Positions 62,711-64,000 of a stretch of 64,000 bases of DNA are shown here, piece by piece (the stretch's first letter is position 1; each line of letters opens with the position of its first letter). The stretch covers positions 103,081,860-103,145,859 of the forward strand of contig CM054181.1 in the NCBI GenBank assembly GCA_028829895.1. The letters run 5' to 3'. This DNA comes from Sinotaia quadrata. Its lineage: Eukaryota; Mollusca; Gastropoda; Architaenioglossa; Viviparidae. A program made the translations under genes and the position numbers. Under the pieces are notes generated by a model. The model saw only the letters and a list, made by a program, of their open reading frames with translations, did not search any database and was not told where the DNA came from.

Positions 62711-63796
62711 CAAAAGTCAACAAACTATTTTTGTTTCGGTCTTACTTTTCTTTGATTGGAATTTTTGTCCTGTCATTTTGCTATTATTGTTATACTTTTT
62801 GTTGTTATAGTTATAATTGTTGTTGCTATAATTACTGTTGTTATAATTTTTGTTGTTATTGTTGTAATTGTTGTTGAAAAGTGTAAACTTAAGGTTAAAT
62901 CCATCAATAATTTGTGTCTGATATCGCGCATTACATCGGATCCTTGACCTGTAGACCGTTCATTTATTATTCATTTAATAAAGAAGTAGTAATATATTTC
63001 CTGTCTACCACTGATAATTACAAAACAACAATTTAATATGATGAGTACTTATTCACTACACTCAAGGATACCCGCAAGTAGTTGCATACTAGTAATCTAA
63101 CATACCGCAGTGAAAAATTACACAATACCATCATGTCTTGACGGTGTTTGCCCTATTGCAGTTCTCTCCCCTGCATCACCTTCACCATTAGCGCACAAAT
63201 CAAATAATTTTTGTCAACGTGACATTTAAAGAAAGAAACCCTTATAGATTTTAGTCGATTCTATCATGAGGTTAAAGCCACTAATTAATTACATATTTTA
63301 TTACACGTTGCAACAACTAAATCCTGAAAATTTGTTTTATTGAAAAAATAAATATCTTTAATGAAAGTTATTGCTCTGTCGACACGTTTATTATTTCACA
63401 AAGGTATAGAAAATGGAAATATCGAGGAACAATCTATATAAAAAGAAATATTGAGAAAAAGGTATAGAAAGAGAAAGGTTGAGGAAATAAAGCCATGTTG
63501 AAAGAAATATTGAGAAAAATGTATAGATAGAGAAACAGTGGGGGAAAAGGCTATAGAAAAAAGTAATTATTCAGTAAACAGGCACAGAAAGACAAATATT
63601 GAGAAAGCAAAAGAAATGAAAGTAATAATGAGAAAGCAAAGCACAACTGTGAAAATGTTATTTCATTATAACCATTTCATATTTAAAAGTGTATTTTTCC
63701 TCATCTCAGTTTCTTTTTCCATTGTTTTCTTCCCTCATTCACATGTGTGAATGCAAACAATACACTATTGAACATATTCAAACACACATGCATAAA

Positions 63797-63832
<36 letters not shown>

Positions 63833-63857
63833 ACACACACAAACACACAACACATAC

Positions 63858-63902
<45 letters not shown>

Positions 63903-64000
63903 TCACACGTATACACACTCACAGGCACGCAGCATTATCTCAGTTGTTCAATTCGTCGAGCGTCGAGCCGCGAAACAACACCAGAGCAGAAGGACCCACG
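62711..64000. other. Right flank, no gene recognised
   Basis: AT-rich, with TTGTTGTTATA-type repeats (62780-62875) and a purine-rich degenerate repeat (63390-63640, words such as ATTGAGAAAAAGGTATAGAA). The (CA)n array follows, and the last 40 bases resemble 36430-36475. Confidence 0.55.
63797..63900. repeat. (CA)n/(TA)n microsatellite
   Basis: Interrupted CA repeats ending in TATATATATA. Confidence 0.93.

Overview
This is eukaryotic (animal) DNA: AT-rich, intron-rich and packed with micro- and minisatellites, with two intact-looking LTR retrotransposons and small secreted glycine-rich protein genes with 5' non-coding exons and AATAAA signals. The chitobiase-type hexosaminidase, the shematrin-like Gly/Tyr/Leu proteins and the mix of transposon relics suggest a lophotrochozoan, most likely a mollusc. 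That assignment is inference.

Layout. Positions 1005-22453 (+) hold the 3' part of a family 20 beta-N-acetylhexosaminidase gene: eight coding exons whose phases join without a break (638 codons plus stop). It ends in a Thr-rich stalk and a hydrophobic tail that looks like a membrane or GPI anchor signal, and its last intron uses a GC-AG splice pair. The 5' end lies beyond the left edge. Several exon edges, with their splice sites, have been tandemly copied into the neighbouring introns. One Ty3/gypsy-type element (8061-16398, - strand, 5-bp target duplication ATACT) sits in the intron before the exon at 16434, only 35 bp from its start. A second copy (22728-30996, + strand, target duplication AAGAT) lies 275 bp after the stop codon. 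Both encode a single Gag-Pol protein in the order Gag, protease, integrase, reverse transcriptase, RNase H. Integrase before reverse transcriptase is the Gmr1-type order, opposite to ordinary Ty3/gypsy elements. The first copy is open throughout; the second has a one-base deletion in RNase H and an altered primer-binding site.

Positions 31000-41390 carry no gene I can support, only minisatellites (notably 65-bp units each with an E2F-like TTTGGCGC) and dispersed repeats.

Positions 41394-62710 hold a dispersed cluster of four paralogous genes for secreted Gly/Leu/Tyr-rich proteins of 81-91 residues (at 42621 +, 48971 -, 55600 + and 60564 +). They share one architecture: a coding exon that starts exactly 7 nt before the ATG, a phase-1 intron, and a last exon that adds only Tyr-Tyr-stop. 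Two of them also share a recognisable 5' non-coding exon and TATA box. They probably encode structural or shell/mucus matrix proteins. Between them lie minisatellites, a LINE reverse-transcriptase relic and a tRNA-derived SINE relic. No RNA gene that looks functional and no CRISPR array was seen.
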